A stretch of DNA of 64,000 nucleotides from Chitinophagaceae bacterium 26-R-25. Lineage in GTDB: Bacteria; Bacteroidota; Bacteroidia; Chitinophagales; Chitinophagaceae. Position 1 is the first letter of the stretch; each line of letters begins with the position of its first letter. The translations under genes and the position numbers were made by a program. The notes below the pieces were generated by a model that saw only the letters and a program-made list of their open reading frames with translations, was not told the origin of the DNA and ran no database searches. This document shows positions 35,506 through 44,440 of the stretch, one piece after another. Where the stretch lies: contig JARWSJ010000005.1 in NCBI GenBank assembly GCA_029906195.1, positions 62,001 through 126,000 on the forward strand, read 5' to 3'.

Positions 35506-35567
35506 CGTTTTTAAGAGCCGTCAAGATACGGAGAAAGTGATGAGTTTTGAGTGATGAGCTGGGAGTT

Positions 35568-35782
35568 ATGTACGAACGGCAATGTACGATGTACGAAGTA
35601 CGGGGTACGAAAGTGTTTTGGGTGTACCCTTCAAACAATTCATTAGCGTAACGCTTAACGCCTAATGCCGAACGCGTCGGTTTTCCCTAAACTTTAAAAC
35701 TTACGCCTGTTCAGAGTTTCGTTTCTTTTGCCCTGCAACACAGAGGGAATTCTTAATTCCTAATTCCTAATTCCTAATTCCT
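35568..35782. repeat. Three successive heptamer arrays
   Basis: 35568-35611: TGTACGA/AGTACGG heptamers. 35643-35675: GCGTAAC, GCTTAAC, GCCTAAT, GCCGAAC. 35748-35782: TAATTCC repeated. The last two are the reverse complements of the arrays at 40989-41024 and 40940-40975, in mirrored order, 5.2 kb away. The last array abuts the gldB stop codon. Confidence 0.85.
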
Positions 35783-35783
35783 G

Positions 35784-36791
35784 TTATTTCGGCTTGTACT
35801 TCGATCCTTCAAAAATCGCCTTCGCGCTTGTTTGCATTACCTGCTGGGGAGTAAGGGACGAATTTTTGTCTGCATACGCTTTTACTATTTGCCATCCTAT
35901 CCACTGGCCGATATTGCCTGGGCTATTTTCCGGAAAGCCTTGCGTAGAAGGCCCTTCGCCAATATATAACTGTATAAAAGAAGGATCAGTTGTAAAAATA
36001 TCTGTTTGCTGGAGCATGTAATTCCACACATTGCCTTCATTGGTTTTTGCCCAATCCAGCTGTCTTTTGGTGTATCCTGTTTTTAAGCTGTCATCTGCTT
36101 TTGGAACGAATTTGTCGAGCAGGTACCATCTTTTTCCTTTCTCCACCATTTGCTCAATTAATGACAACCTGCCACTCTGATCTGGAAACAGGTCTTCCAC
36201 AACACCTTTCATGCAATTCACCGTAATGTATTTTTTCTCGAAACGACGGGAGATATAAGTTGGAAAAATCTCCTGGCCCTGATCGCTTAAATAAAAAGGA
36301 TAATCTTTTCCTGCATAAGCTTGCAGCCCAATTGCCAATCCGCTTGGCGTAAGCGCTACGCCCGGCGCATCGAATGGACCAACGAATGTTATAATCCTGG
36401 GTGTTCTGTATTTGGGGAAATAGTACTCGACATGCTGAAACGCGTCTTTCAACTCAGGCTTCAGCCAGGAAACATCGCTGAATTGTTTCTGAAGAAAATC
36501 ATTTACACTGGTATAACTACTGATGAAATGTTTGGCCGCAACTTGAAGTGTTTTGTTTGTATCACTTATCGGGCCAGCGCCAAGAATGTTTTCAGTAAAA
36601 TCATTTGCAAACCTGGGAAACTGTTTTTCTATGCCTATAAGGCCCGGGATTGCATTATTGCTGTCAATCTTAAAAAACACCTGCTCAAAGCGGTCGATCT
36701 GAATATCGACAGGCACTTTGCTCACATCGGGGCCTGTATTACCACATGAAAACAAAAACAAAGCGAGAGAAGCGTATATCAGTTTTTTCAT
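35784..36791 (-). CDS. gldB: Gliding motility lipoprotein GldB
   Basis: 335-residue lipoprotein needed for gliding in Flavobacterium; molecular role unknown. The signal LALFLFSC gives acylated Cys16. The family is recognised by the DIQIDRFEQVFFKID start of the mature domain, the RIITFVGPFDAPGVALTPSGLAIGL region (split here: FVGPFD, then LAIGLQAYAG) and a C-terminal NSPGNIGQWIGWQIV segment, which resembles DUF2268-type peptidase folds. It is divergent from nadE, a neighbourhood shared with other Bacteroidota. gldC, its usual partner in Flavobacterium, is not adjacent here. Confidence 0.9.
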   Translation of the reverse strand: MKKLIYASLALFLFSCGNTGPDVSKVPVDIQIDRFEQVFFKIDSNNAIPGLIGIEKQFPRFANDFTENILGAGPISDTNKTLQVAAKHFISSYTSVNDFLQKQFSDVSWLKPELKDAFQHVEYYFPKYRTPRIITFVGPFDAPGVALTPSGLAIGLQAYAGKDYPFYLSDQGQEIFPTYISRRFEKKYITVNCMKGVVEDLFPDQSGRLSLIEQMVEKGKRWYLLDKFVPKADDSLKTGYTKRQLDWAKTNEGNVWNYMLQQTDIFTTDPSFIQLYIGEGPSTQGFPENSPGNIGQWIGWQIVKAYADKNSSLTPQQVMQTSAKAIFEGSKYKPK

Positions 36792-36973
36792 TGTCAGTCA
36801 TATTTTGTTCCAGCGTTTCATGGAACGCCGTCATTTTCAAAACAGTAATGAAACGTTGTGGGTATTATTTTATTACTGAAATTTGCTATTACAACAAAAC
36901 GTTGTGAAATGAGCTGGCGCAAATTAAGCACAAGATTTGATTAATTTTCTCCCGGCATAAACACAATTATCAG

Positions 36974-38662
36974 ATGAAAATAGCTTTAGCACAACTGAAT
37001 TATCATATAGGGAACTTTGAAAGCAATACCACAAAGATCATTGAGGGCATAAAGAGGGCAAAGTCAGAAGGCGCAGAACTCGTGGTGTTTTCGGAGTTAT
37101 CCATTTGTGGCTATCCGCCGAGAGACTTCCTCGAATTTGACGATTTTATCAATAAATGTTACGCGGCAGTTGACGAGATCAAAGTGCATGCAGATACCAT
37201 CGGCGTAATTGTAGGTGGGCCGCAGCGAAACAAAACTCCCGAAGGCAAGGATCTTTTCAATGCCGCATGGTTTCTATACGAAGGAGAAATCAAGCAAGTG
37301 GTTCATAAAACACTGTTGCCCACTTATGACGTATTTGATGAATATCGTTATTTCGAGCCTGCTTACGACTGGCATGTTGTTCCATTCAAGGGCAAAAAGA
37401 TTGCGCTAACTATTTGCGAAGACATCTGGAACCTTACCGACGCTCCGCTGTACAGGGTTTCACCAATGGATAAATTGATCCTTCAACAGCCGGATTTGAT
37501 GATCAATATTTCCGCTTCACCATTCGACTACAACCAGGAAGTGAGCAGAAAAAACATTGTGCGTGAAAACGTCCTGAAATACAATTTGCCCATGCTGTAT
37601 TGCAATTGCGTTGGTTCACAAACAGAGATTGTGTTTGATGGCGGCAGCGTGGTATATGATGCAAAAGGCAATCTTGTGCAGGAGCTTAAATATTTCGAAG
37701 AAGATTTTACAGTTGTTGAGGTAGCTGAAAATTTTGGCAAAAACAGCGTTGGCCCGGCAATTGATCCTTCCGTTAAAATAGAAGATGCCGCAGCAACGAT
37801 AGACCATTTGATCGACACAAAGGCGATCAATAAAATTCATGATGCTTTAATACTGGGCATTCGTGATTATTTCAGCAAAATGGGTTTTAAAAAAGCAATC
37901 CTCGGCAGCAGCGGCGGCATAGATAGCGCCGTGGTATTGGCTTTGGCATGCGAGGCGTTGGGTGCAGAAAATGTGCGAGCGATTCTAATGCCTTCACAAT
38001 ATTCAAGTGATCATTCCGTGAGTGATGCTGAACAGCTTAGCAAAAATCTCGGCAACCCATACGACATTGTGCCGATCAAAAACATTTATGATGCTTTTCT
38101 TACAGAGCTCAAACCCATTTTCAAGGACCTTCCGTTTAGTGTGGCAGAAGAAAACACACAAAGCCGCACTAGAGGTAATTTATTAATGTCCATCTCCAAT
38201 AAGTTTGGATACATCTTGCTGAACACTTCCAATAAAAGCGAACTCTCTACCGGCTATGGAACGCTGTATGGCGATATGGCTGGTGGTTTAAGTGTTTTAG
38301 GTGACACCTATAAAGTGCAGGTATATGCGCTGGCGAGATACATCAACCGCAATAAAGAAATCATTCCTGACAATATCATCACCAAAGCGCCGTCTGCAGA
38401 ACTTCGTCCCGGACAAAAAGATACCGACAGCCTTCCTGAATATGATGTACTGGATAAAGTATTGTATCAGTACATAGAACGCAGACAGGGTCCGAAGGAA
38501 ATCATCGCAATGGGTGTTGATGAAGCACTGGTAAAAAGAATTCTAAAACTGGTAAACACCAACGAGTACAAACGCAACCAGTTTTGTCCCATCATCCGCG
38601 TAAGCAGCAAGGCTTTTGGTGTGGGAAGGAGAATGCCTATTGTGGGGAAATACCTGAGTTAG
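36974..38662 (+). CDS. nadE: NAD+ synthase, glutamine-dependent
   Basis: Final step of NAD synthesis: amidation of nicotinate adenine dinucleotide using glutamine. The 562-residue protein has an N-terminal nitrilase-type glutaminase (about 1-260) with the triad visible as Glu in VVFSELSICGYP, Lys in HKTLLPTYDVFDE and Cys in LTICEDIW, and a C-terminal synthetase with P-loop GSSGGIDSAVV near residue 312 and NKSELSTGYGTLYGD. Start is ATG 36974. It is divergent from gldB across 180 bp that contain two copies of AACGTTGTG. Confidence 0.95.
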   Translation: MKIALAQLNYHIGNFESNTTKIIEGIKRAKSEGAELVVFSELSICGYPPRDFLEFDDFINKCYAAVDEIKVHADTIGVIVGGPQRNKTPEGKDLFNAAWFLYEGEIKQVVHKTLLPTYDVFDEYRYFEPAYDWHVVPFKGKKIALTICEDIWNLTDAPLYRVSPMDKLILQQPDLMINISASPFDYNQEVSRKNIVRENVLKYNLPMLYCNCVGSQTEIVFDGGSVVYDAKGNLVQELKYFEEDFTVVEVAENFGKNSVGPAIDPSVKIEDAAATIDHLIDTKAINKIHDALILGIRDYFSKMGFKKAILGSSGGIDSAVVLALACEALGAENVRAILMPSQYSSDHSVSDAEQLSKNLGNPYDIVPIKNIYDAFLTELKPIFKDLPFSVAEENTQSRTRGNLLMSISNKFGYILLNTSNKSELSTGYGTLYGDMAGGLSVLGDTYKVQVYALARYINRNKEIIPDNIITKAPSAELRPGQKDTDSLPEYDVLDKVLYQYIERRQGPKEIIAMGVDEALVKRILKLVNTNEYKRNQFCPIIRVSSKAFGVGRRMPIVGKYLS

Positions 38663-38667
38663 TTTTT

Positions 38668-38794
38668 TTAACCGCAAAGGTCTCAAAGGTTGCGCAAAGG
38701 GAACGAAGATGAGTTTAGGCTTTTCTTCGTTCCCTTTGCGCTTCGAGTGTTACGATGACTTTCGCTATTTCTTTTTCGCGTGCTTTGCGGTTAA
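38668..38794. repeat. Inverted repeat with CGCAAAGG periodic arms
   Basis: Left arm TTAACCGCAAAGG with spaced CAAAGG steps and GGGAACGAAGA; right arm TCTTCGTTCCCTTTGCG and, further on, CTTTGCGGTTAA. A further TTTGCGGTTAA copy at 38798-38808 contains the stop codon of the DUF3820 gene. Confidence 0.85.
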
Positions 38795-38805
38795 ATTATT
38801 TGCGG

Positions 38806-39042
38806 TTAATATTTTCCGTTCTTCAGCGGTCTTAACAAATCCTCCAAACCATTCAATCTAATCTCATACATCGTTTGCAAAAGCATGCCCAGCTTGCCTT
38901 GGGGAAATCCTTTTGACTTGAACCACACAAGATAAGATTCCGGAAGATTGCAAATCAGCTGATCCTTGTATTTGCCGAACGGCATTTTCATTCTAACCAA
39001 TTCCAGGAGTAGCTCGCCGTTGGGTTGCGGATTTTCGTTCAT
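38806..39042 (-). CDS. DUF3820 family protein
   Basis: 78-residue cytoplasmic protein. Start placed at ATG 39042 (MNENPQPNGELLLELVRMKM); the open frame extends 42 codons further but through inverted-repeat sequence. The core MPFGKYKDQLICNLPESYLV is the conserved DUF3820 motif, found alone in small proteins and in putative quorum-sensing-related exonuclease fusions; biochemical role is unproven. Last codons and stop border a repeat. Confidence 0.85.
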   Translation of the reverse strand: MNENPQPNGELLLELVRMKMPFGKYKDQLICNLPESYLVWFKSKGFPQGKLGMLLQTMYEIRLNGLEDLLRPLKNGKY

Positions 39043-39054
39043 GAGGCTAAGATA

Positions 39055-39178
39055 GTTGTTAGTTGATAGTTGTTGGTTGTTAGCGGCCGCCGAATTGTGA
39101 AAATTAGTTTTCCATTGGCAACAGAAGATTGTGAGTGACGATACACATTGAAGCCTAACAACCATCAACTAACAACTG
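39055..39178. repeat. Heptamer-array inverted repeat (GTTGTTA unit)
   Basis: Left arm 39055-39083 (GTTGTTA, GTTGATA, GTTGTTG, GTTGTTA); right arm 39153-39178 is the complement. Lies upstream of the DUF3820 start. Confidence 0.88.
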
Positions 39179-39183
39179 CAAAT

Positions 39184-39213
39184 AAAAAAGCCACCATTAA
39201 GAATAATGGCGGC
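39184..39213 (-). terminator. Intrinsic terminator after the lipocalin-like gene
   Basis: On the minus strand GCCGCCATTA pairs with TAATGGTGGC (one mismatch), followed by six T. Confidence 0.85.
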
Positions 39214-39256
39214 TGACTGTTTATGAAATCCAAAATTAAAACGCTGACACTAGAAA

Positions 39257-39715
39257 CTAGTGTTTAAATGATATAATAATTCTCGTTGGTGGATTAGGAA
39301 TCCCCGCAATAGTAGTGTCTTTCCACAATACCATAGCAGTCGAGGTAATTGAATTTAACGTAACGGTACCTACAGGCAAAGTTGGAATATTTGCTGTAAG
39401 AGATTTCCCTTGCAAAGTCCACGTGAAAGGGATTTGAGCTGGATAGGGAGCTCCGCATATAACACCTACATCATTGATTACACCCGTTCCATCTTTACTA
39501 AAGGAATAAGTGTTATCAATCTGACAATCAGGTAAAGCTTGTGGCAATGGAGTCTCTGCTGAGCCATTTTTATCAAGGTCAATACCGATATTGTCAATTT
39601 TCCACGCCGATTGTACTAATAGATTTGTGTCTGAAGAAGAAGAATTATTATCATCTTTTTTACAACTCACAAAACCAACAACACACACTGCCATGATTAG
39701 AAGGAAGTTTTTCAT
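39257..39715 (-). CDS. Lipocalin-like lipoprotein
   Basis: 152 residues with lipoprotein signal (FVSC, Cys18) and a Ser-rich tether. The mature part begins LLVQSAWKIDNIGID and has strand patterns NTYSFSKDGTGVI and FTWTLQGKSLTANI, typical of the small lipocalin-like families (DUF4923/lipocalin_4 type) frequent in Bacteroidota. Two cysteines (DCQID, ICGAP) may form a disulfide. Function unknown; single gene ending at a terminator. Confidence 0.78.
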   Translation of the reverse strand: MKNFLLIMAVCVVGFVSCKKDDNNSSSSDTNLLVQSAWKIDNIGIDLDKNGSAETPLPQALPDCQIDNTYSFSKDGTGVINDVGVICGAPYPAQIPFTWTLQGKSLTANIPTLPVGTVTLNSITSTAMVLWKDTTIAGIPNPPTRIIISFKH

Positions 39716-39935
39716 GAAGCCGTAGTATTTAAGTTATTAAACTAATTTGAGGGAAGATTATTGTATTAAAGGTAATTTTTTTTCGCCCGAATAAGAAGTA
39801 ACCCTTAGAAAATCATGCACTTTTGCGAAAATTCTTTCAAACTATCCTGCTAAATTTTAAGTGTGGCAAAAGAATTGCAAACTGATTATTCTTATTTTGC
39901 GTAATCATCTATTTCATAGTTAACAGGTTTATATT

Positions 39936-40937
39936 ATGCTACAAACTGCGGAAGATATAAGACAGCTAAACGAAAAAATACAATACCAGGGGATTTTTAT
40001 CGATCGCCTTCGCGACGAAGTCGGTAGAGTGATAGTGGGGCAGCAATATATGCTCGACAGGTTATTGATCGGTTTGCTTAGCAATGGCCACGTATTGCTG
40101 GAAGGAGTGCCCGGTTTGGCCAAAACCCTTACCATTAAGTCGCTGGCCCAGGCCATCCAGGCAAAATTCAGCCGTATTCAGTTTACACCAGACCTTTTGC
40201 CCGCCGATGTGATCGGGACAATGATATATAACCAGCAGCGAAATGACTTTATCGTGAGAAAAGGTCCCATTTTCGCCAACTTTATCCTTGCGGATGAAAT
40301 TAACCGTGCCCCGGCAAAAGTGCAAAGTGCCTTGCTGGAGGCTATGCAGGAGCGCCAGGTAACTATCGGGGACAATACGCACAAACTGGAAGAACCGTTT
40401 CTTGTACTGGCAACGCAAAATCCGCTGGAGCAGGAAGGTACCTATGCGCTTCCCGAAGCGCAGGTGGACCGCTTCATCATGAAGGTGATCGTTGGCTATC
40501 CTACAAAAGACGAAGAGCAACTGATCATTCGTCAAAATGTGCAGGGATTGAACTTTGAAAAAGTGCAGCCCGTAGTAACCGTCAGCGAAATCCTTCAGGC
40601 GCGTGACCTTACCCGTCAGGTGTACATGGACGAAAAAGTGGAACATTATATACTGGACATTGTTTTTGCGACACGTTACCCGGAAAGATATAACCTGGGC
40701 AAATTAAAATCGCTTATCAGTTATGGTGGTTCGCCGAGAGCCAGCATCAACCTTGCACTTGCTTCAAAAGCAAATGCATTTCTCAATAAACGTGGCTATG
40801 TAATTCCGGAGGATGTTCGCGCCATCGCCAAAGACGTGTTGCGTCATCGTATCGGACTCACATATGAAGCAGAAGCGGAAGATATTGACGTGGAGCTTGT
40901 GATTGATGATATTTTGAAGGCAATTCAAGTGCCTTAG
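39936..40937 (+). CDS. MoxR family AAA+ ATPase
   Basis: 333 residues. Walker A GVPGLAKT near residue 54-61, Walker B ADEINRAP near 119-126, sensor 1 in LATQNPLEQEGTY, and a C-terminal lid with SYGGSPRASINLA. MoxR ATPases act as chaperone-like partners of von Willebrand factor A proteins, helping metal insertion or complex assembly. It is the first gene of a moxR, DUF58, BatD-like, batA series in one direction, the usual Bat/aerotolerance context. Confidence 0.94.
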   Translation: MLQTAEDIRQLNEKIQYQGIFIDRLRDEVGRVIVGQQYMLDRLLIGLLSNGHVLLEGVPGLAKTLTIKSLAQAIQAKFSRIQFTPDLLPADVIGTMIYNQQRNDFIVRKGPIFANFILADEINRAPAKVQSALLEAMQERQVTIGDNTHKLEEPFLVLATQNPLEQEGTYALPEAQVDRFIMKVIVGYPTKDEEQLIIRQNVQGLNFEKVQPVVTVSEILQARDLTRQVYMDEKVEHYILDIVFATRYPERYNLGKLKSLISYGGSPRASINLALASKANAFLNKRGYVIPEDVRAIAKDVLRHRIGLTYEAEAEDIDVELVIDDILKAIQVP

Positions 40938-40939
40938 CA

Positions 40940-41024
40940 AGGAATTAGGAATTAGAAATTAGAAATTAGGAATTCTTTAGGTGCAAGTGCGTTAGGCGTT
41001 AAGCATTAAGCATTCAGCGTTAAA
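40940..41024. repeat. Two heptamer arrays between moxR and the DUF58 gene
   Basis: 40940-40975: GGAATTA, GGAATTA, GAAATTA, GAAATTA, GGAATTC. 40989-41024: GCGTTAG, GCGTTAA, GCATTAA, GCATTCA, GCGTTAA. No complementary arm nearby; the complements are at 35643-35782. Confidence 0.88.
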
Positions 41025-41032
41025 CACCACCC

Positions 41033-41902
41033 ATGCTTACAACAGCGGAAATATTAAAAAAAGTAAAAGAGCTTGAAATAAAAAGCAAGAAGCTCACCCA
41101 GCACATATTTACGGGTGAGTATCACTCTGCTTTTAAGGGCCGCGGTATGAGCTTTCGTGAAGTGCGCGAGTATGCAGCAGGTGATGATATCCGTTTCATC
41201 GACTGGAACGTGAGTGCCCGCTTCAATCACCCTTTCAGTAAACTTTTTGAAGAGGAACGCGAGCTGTCAGTTTTATTGCTGGTAGATGATAGCGCCAGTT
41301 CGGCTTTTGGAACCGTTCATGGCCGTAAGAAAGATATGGTGACGGAAATCGGCGCTGTACTTGCTTTTTCTGCCATTAATAATAATGATAAAGTCGGTGT
41401 TGTTTTCTTCAGCGACATTATTGAAAAATATATTCCACCAAAAAAAGGCAAGCAACATGCCCTGTACATAGTACGTCACCTATTAAGTTTTGCGCCAAAA
41501 AACAAAGGCACAAACCTTGCGCAGGCGCTACGATACCTCAACAACAGCACAAGACAAAGAAGTATCGTGTTTATCCTGAGTGACTTCATCGATACAGGCT
41601 TTGAAGACGCTTTAAAAGTAGCGGGCAAGAAACATGATGTGGTCGGCATTAAGATATATGACAAAATGGATATGCAGCTGCCTCCAATTGGCCTGATGCA
41701 GGTTCAGGATTCTGAAACCGGTGCCACCAAATGGATCGACTCTTCAGATTTCCTCACACGTCAGCAGTACGAGCAGGCATTTTTTGAACACACAGAAAAT
41801 TGCAAAAACGCTTTTACCAAAGCCGGTTGTGATCTGCTACACATTCGTACAGATGAAGATTATGTGAAAGTGCTGCAGAAATTTTTTATCGGAAGAAGTT
41901 GA
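41033..41902 (+). CDS. DUF58 domain-containing protein
   Basis: 289 residues, no membrane segment. The N-terminal motif AAGDDIRFIDWNVSAR is the DUF58 signature, followed by a von Willebrand A-like fold in which LLVDDSASSAFGT replaces the canonical DxSxS metal site (DDSAS keeps it). Encoded with MoxR; the pair is thought to work as chaperone and partner. Part of the Bat-type series. Confidence 0.92.
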   Translation: MLTTAEILKKVKELEIKSKKLTQHIFTGEYHSAFKGRGMSFREVREYAAGDDIRFIDWNVSARFNHPFSKLFEEERELSVLLLVDDSASSAFGTVHGRKKDMVTEIGAVLAFSAINNNDKVGVVFFSDIIEKYIPPKKGKQHALYIVRHLLSFAPKNKGTNLAQALRYLNNSTRQRSIVFILSDFIDTGFEDALKVAGKKHDVVGIKIYDKMDMQLPPIGLMQVQDSETGATKWIDSSDFLTRQQYEQAFFEHTENCKNAFTKAGCDLLHIRTDEDYVKVLQKFFIGRS

Positions 41903-41904
41903 TT

Positions 41905-42063
41905 AATTGAAAGTGGAAAATTGAAAATTGAAAATGTAGGGGGCGAATCGCATTCGCCCTTCAAAATTGAAAATGTGTTTTGGAGGTAATGGCGTTTGCA
42001 TAAATAACCGTCTGCAAACCGACATTCGCAGCTTTTTAATTTTGACTTTTTCCTTTTGACTTC
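41905..42063. repeat. Heptamer arrays of mixed type with GC hairpin
   Basis: 41905-41936: ATTGAAA/GTGGAAA heptamers starting near the stop codon. 41939-41960: GGGCGAAT/ATTCGCCC hairpin as at 22048. 42032-42063: a TTTTGAC-type array of a different family. The arms do not match each other as elsewhere. Confidence 0.75.
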
Positions 42064-42126
42064 GCACCGCCATCGTATTTAAACATTAGGGCTCTAATCG
42101 TAAATAACTAAAAGACAAACGGATTG

Positions 42127-43044
42127 ATGACTAAAAAGGCGAATTATATTGTTTCACTGGTATTGCTAACCTTATCTTTTCAATTTGCAACCGCGCAATC
42201 CGTTTCAGTAAAGGCGAGTATAGACAGTTCTTACATTTTAATTGGCCAGCCCATACAATTGGTGCTTGAGGCCAATGTGCCTTTAGGGGTAAACGTTGAC
42301 TGGTTTCCGTTAGATAGCCTTCCCCATTTCGAATTCATTGACAAAGGAAAAATTGATACCGTTACAACGCAGGATGGAAAAGCATTTCGCCAACTGATTA
42401 CCATTACAAGCTTTGATTCCGGCAGGTGGAGCATCCCTCAATTGCCACTACGGGTTGAGAATAGAGAAACGCTGACCGACTCCCTTACTGTTAATGTTGA
42501 TTATTCAGCGTTTGATCCCAAACAGGAGTATCACGATATCAAAGACATCATCATTGTCGACAATCCTTATTTAAAATATATTAACTGGTTTATCGCGGGC
42601 ATTGCACTGATCGCTCTTGTGCTCACCATTTATTTCCTGCGGAAAAAAGTAAGAAAGTACAAGCCTTCGCCAAATACATTCTCCGACTCCAACCTTTCTC
42701 CATTACAGGAAGCGTTGGAAGCCTTGCAGCAACTGCAAAAGCAGCCCCTGCAAAACGGTGTTGATGTTAAAAATTATTACAGCGTGCTCAATGATATTGT
42801 TCGCCAGTTCTGGTGGAGAAAAACCAACTGGGCGGCACGTAAAAAAACAAATGATGAGCTTGTACAACAGTTATCCGGCACAGATTTGCCTCAAAATGAA
42901 AAGCTCGATTTCGCACAACAGTTGCGCATGACAGACGCAGTAAAATTTGCCAAATACATTCCATCGTTCGAGGAAAACAATGTAGCGTTTGAAACAACTA
43001 AAAAAAGCCTTCAGTCACTCGATGGCATTTTAAAAAACAATTAA
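42127..43044 (+). CDS. BatD-like membrane-anchored protein
   Basis: 305 residues. Signal peptide (FQFATAQ), periplasmic beta-rich domain about 25-150 with the SSYILIGQPIQLVLEANV opening, a membrane helix WFIAGIALIALVLTIYFL near 160-180, and a cytoplasmic tail of about 120 residues with YYSVLNDIVRQFWWRKT. The layout resembles short BatD/DUF4381-type proteins of Bat operons, though it is smaller than classical BatD. Start is ATG 42127. Ten bases before batA, so likely co-transcribed. Confidence 0.7.
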   Translation: MTKKANYIVSLVLLTLSFQFATAQSVSVKASIDSSYILIGQPIQLVLEANVPLGVNVDWFPLDSLPHFEFIDKGKIDTVTTQDGKAFRQLITITSFDSGRWSIPQLPLRVENRETLTDSLTVNVDYSAFDPKQEYHDIKDIIIVDNPYLKYINWFIAGIALIALVLTIYFLRKKVRKYKPSPNTFSDSNLSPLQEALEALQQLQKQPLQNGVDVKNYYSVLNDIVRQFWWRKTNWAARKKTNDELVQQLSGTDLPQNEKLDFAQQLRMTDAVKFAKYIPSFEENNVAFETTKKSLQSLDGILKNN

Positions 43045-43054
43045 ACAACAGGTT

Positions 43055-44062
43055 TTGGTTTTAAACTATTTCGAAAATATCGCTTTTGCATACCCGTTTG
43101 TGTTGCCTGCGCTTCTCATAGTGCCCTTTCTTATTTTTTGGTACATAAAAAGAAATGCAGCAGTTCAAAGCAGCATGCCCATTTCTTCTTTGCGGCAACT
43201 AAATGGAACACAAAGCTGGAAAACAACTTTGCGACACGTCCCTTTCGCATTGCGCTGTTTGGCATTCATATGCTTGATTCTTGCACTGGCAAGACCTCAA
43301 ACACACAATGACGAATCTCGCGTAACCGGTGAAGGCGTTGATATTGTTTTAGCGATTGATGTTAGTGGAAGTATGCTGGCGCAGGATTTTACGCCAAACA
43401 GGATGGAAGCTGCAAAAGCTGTGGCTGCGGATTTTATTGACAGCCGTCCAACTGATCGCATTGGTATTGTTATTTTTTCCGGCGAAAGCTTTACGGTGTG
43501 CCCGCTCACAACCGATGCCGGTGTATTGAAATCACAACTATACAATATTAACAGTGGTATGCTGGAAGATGGAACCGCTATTGGTTCTGGGCTTGCCACC
43601 AGTGTTGACAGATTGAGAGCAGCTACTTCTAAAAGCAAAGTAGTCATATTGCTTACCGACGGCGAAAACAACGGAGGCCAAATTCCACCGCTTACCGCAA
43701 AAGAGATTGCAAAATCAGTAGGCGTGCGGGTATATACCATTGGCGTAGGTACTGAAGGTTATGCGCCAGTGCCTATGCAAACAATGTCTGGCGAAGTAAT
43801 TACACAAAAAGAAAAAGTGAACATCGATGAAAAATTACTGAACCAAATAGCAACGGAAACCGGAGGACAATATTTCAGGGCGAAAGACAATGAAAGCCTG
43901 AAAAATATTTACAGCGAAATCGACAAACTGGAAAAATCGAAAATAGAAGTAACAGCCATTCATCGCTACACCGAAAAGTTCTATCCTCTGGCAATTGCAG
44001 CCGCAGCGCTTTTGCTGCTCGAATTGATCCTGCGTTATACAATTTTGAGGAAGTTTCCATAA
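43055..44062 (+). CDS. batA: BatA-like von Willebrand factor A membrane protein
   Basis: 335 residues starting at TTG 43055 (no ATG is available upstream in frame). Membrane helices near residues 13-30 and 65-82 precede a periplasmic-facing vWA domain with MIDAS DVSGSM near residue 105 and TDGENNGG; a third helix near 310-328 (FYPLAIAAAALLLLELI) closes it. This is the aerotolerance BatA arrangement. In Bacteroides it is followed by batB, batC, batD and batE; here a repeat-rich stretch and convergent genes follow instead. Confidence 0.88.
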   Translation: MVLNYFENIAFAYPFVLPALLIVPFLIFWYIKRNAAVQSSMPISSLRQLNGTQSWKTTLRHVPFALRCLAFICLILALARPQTHNDESRVTGEGVDIVLAIDVSGSMLAQDFTPNRMEAAKAVAADFIDSRPTDRIGIVIFSGESFTVCPLTTDAGVLKSQLYNINSGMLEDGTAIGSGLATSVDRLRAATSKSKVVILLTDGENNGGQIPPLTAKEIAKSVGVRVYTIGVGTEGYAPVPMQTMSGEVITQKEKVNIDEKLLNQIATETGGQYFRAKDNESLKNIYSEIDKLEKSKIEVTAIHRYTEKFYPLAIAAAALLLLELILRYTILRKFP

Positions 44063-44064
44063 GC

Positions 44065-44403
44065 TAATAACTGAATAACTGAGTAACTGAATGGTTGCTG
44101 TTGATAGACCAAGATCGAAAATCGACCACTCAGTTATTCAGTCACTATCGCTCTGCAAGGCTTGTAGCCTTGCAGTTTTATTTTATTGCCTCAGGCAATA
44201 TTGTTATCGTCAAAGACGATAGAATAATGCTGCAAAGCTACAAGCCTTGCAGAGCGAAAAGAAGGAAGCAATAACTGAGTAACTGAATGACTGAATAACT
44301 GAGCGACTGCTGTTGATGGACCAAGATCGAAAATCAACCACTCAGTTATTCAGTTATTCTGTTATTCAGTTAATCAGTCATTCAATTATTCAGTTATTCA
44401 GCT
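44065..44403. repeat. Duplicated octamer-array inverted repeat (ACTGAATA unit)
   Basis: Each copy has ACTGAATA/ACTGAGTA arrays, a shared unique loop (GCTGTTGAT at 44097 and 44309, then GACCAAGATCGAAAATC) and a right arm CACTCAGTTATTCAG. The second right arm is extended to over 60 bp. Confidence 0.9.
44149..44256. repeat. Multi-stem palindromic element
   Basis: Perfect 20-bp outer inverted repeat: CGCTCTGCAAGGCTTGTAGC (44149-44168) with its complement at 44237-44256, extendable by six more pairs. Two inner hairpins: ATTGCCT-C-AGGCAAT and TATCGTC-AAA-GACGATA. Each outer arm can also fold on itself (CTGCAAGGCT-TGT-AGCCTTGCAG). Confidence 0.88.
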
Positions 44404-44406
44404 AAT

Positions 44407-44440
44407 AAAAAAAGCGCGCCCGAAACCAGACACGCTTTTC
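44407..44440 (-). terminator. Intrinsic terminator after the outer-membrane barrel gene
   Basis: Minus strand AAAAGCGTGTC pairs with GGGCGCGCTTTT through several G-T pairs, loop TGGTTTC-like, then a T-run. Confidence 0.75.

Noticed and set aside
36792-36973. Regulatory site upstream of nadE (two AACGTTGTG copies)
   Set aside because: Only two short direct copies and no known match; too weak to call an operator.
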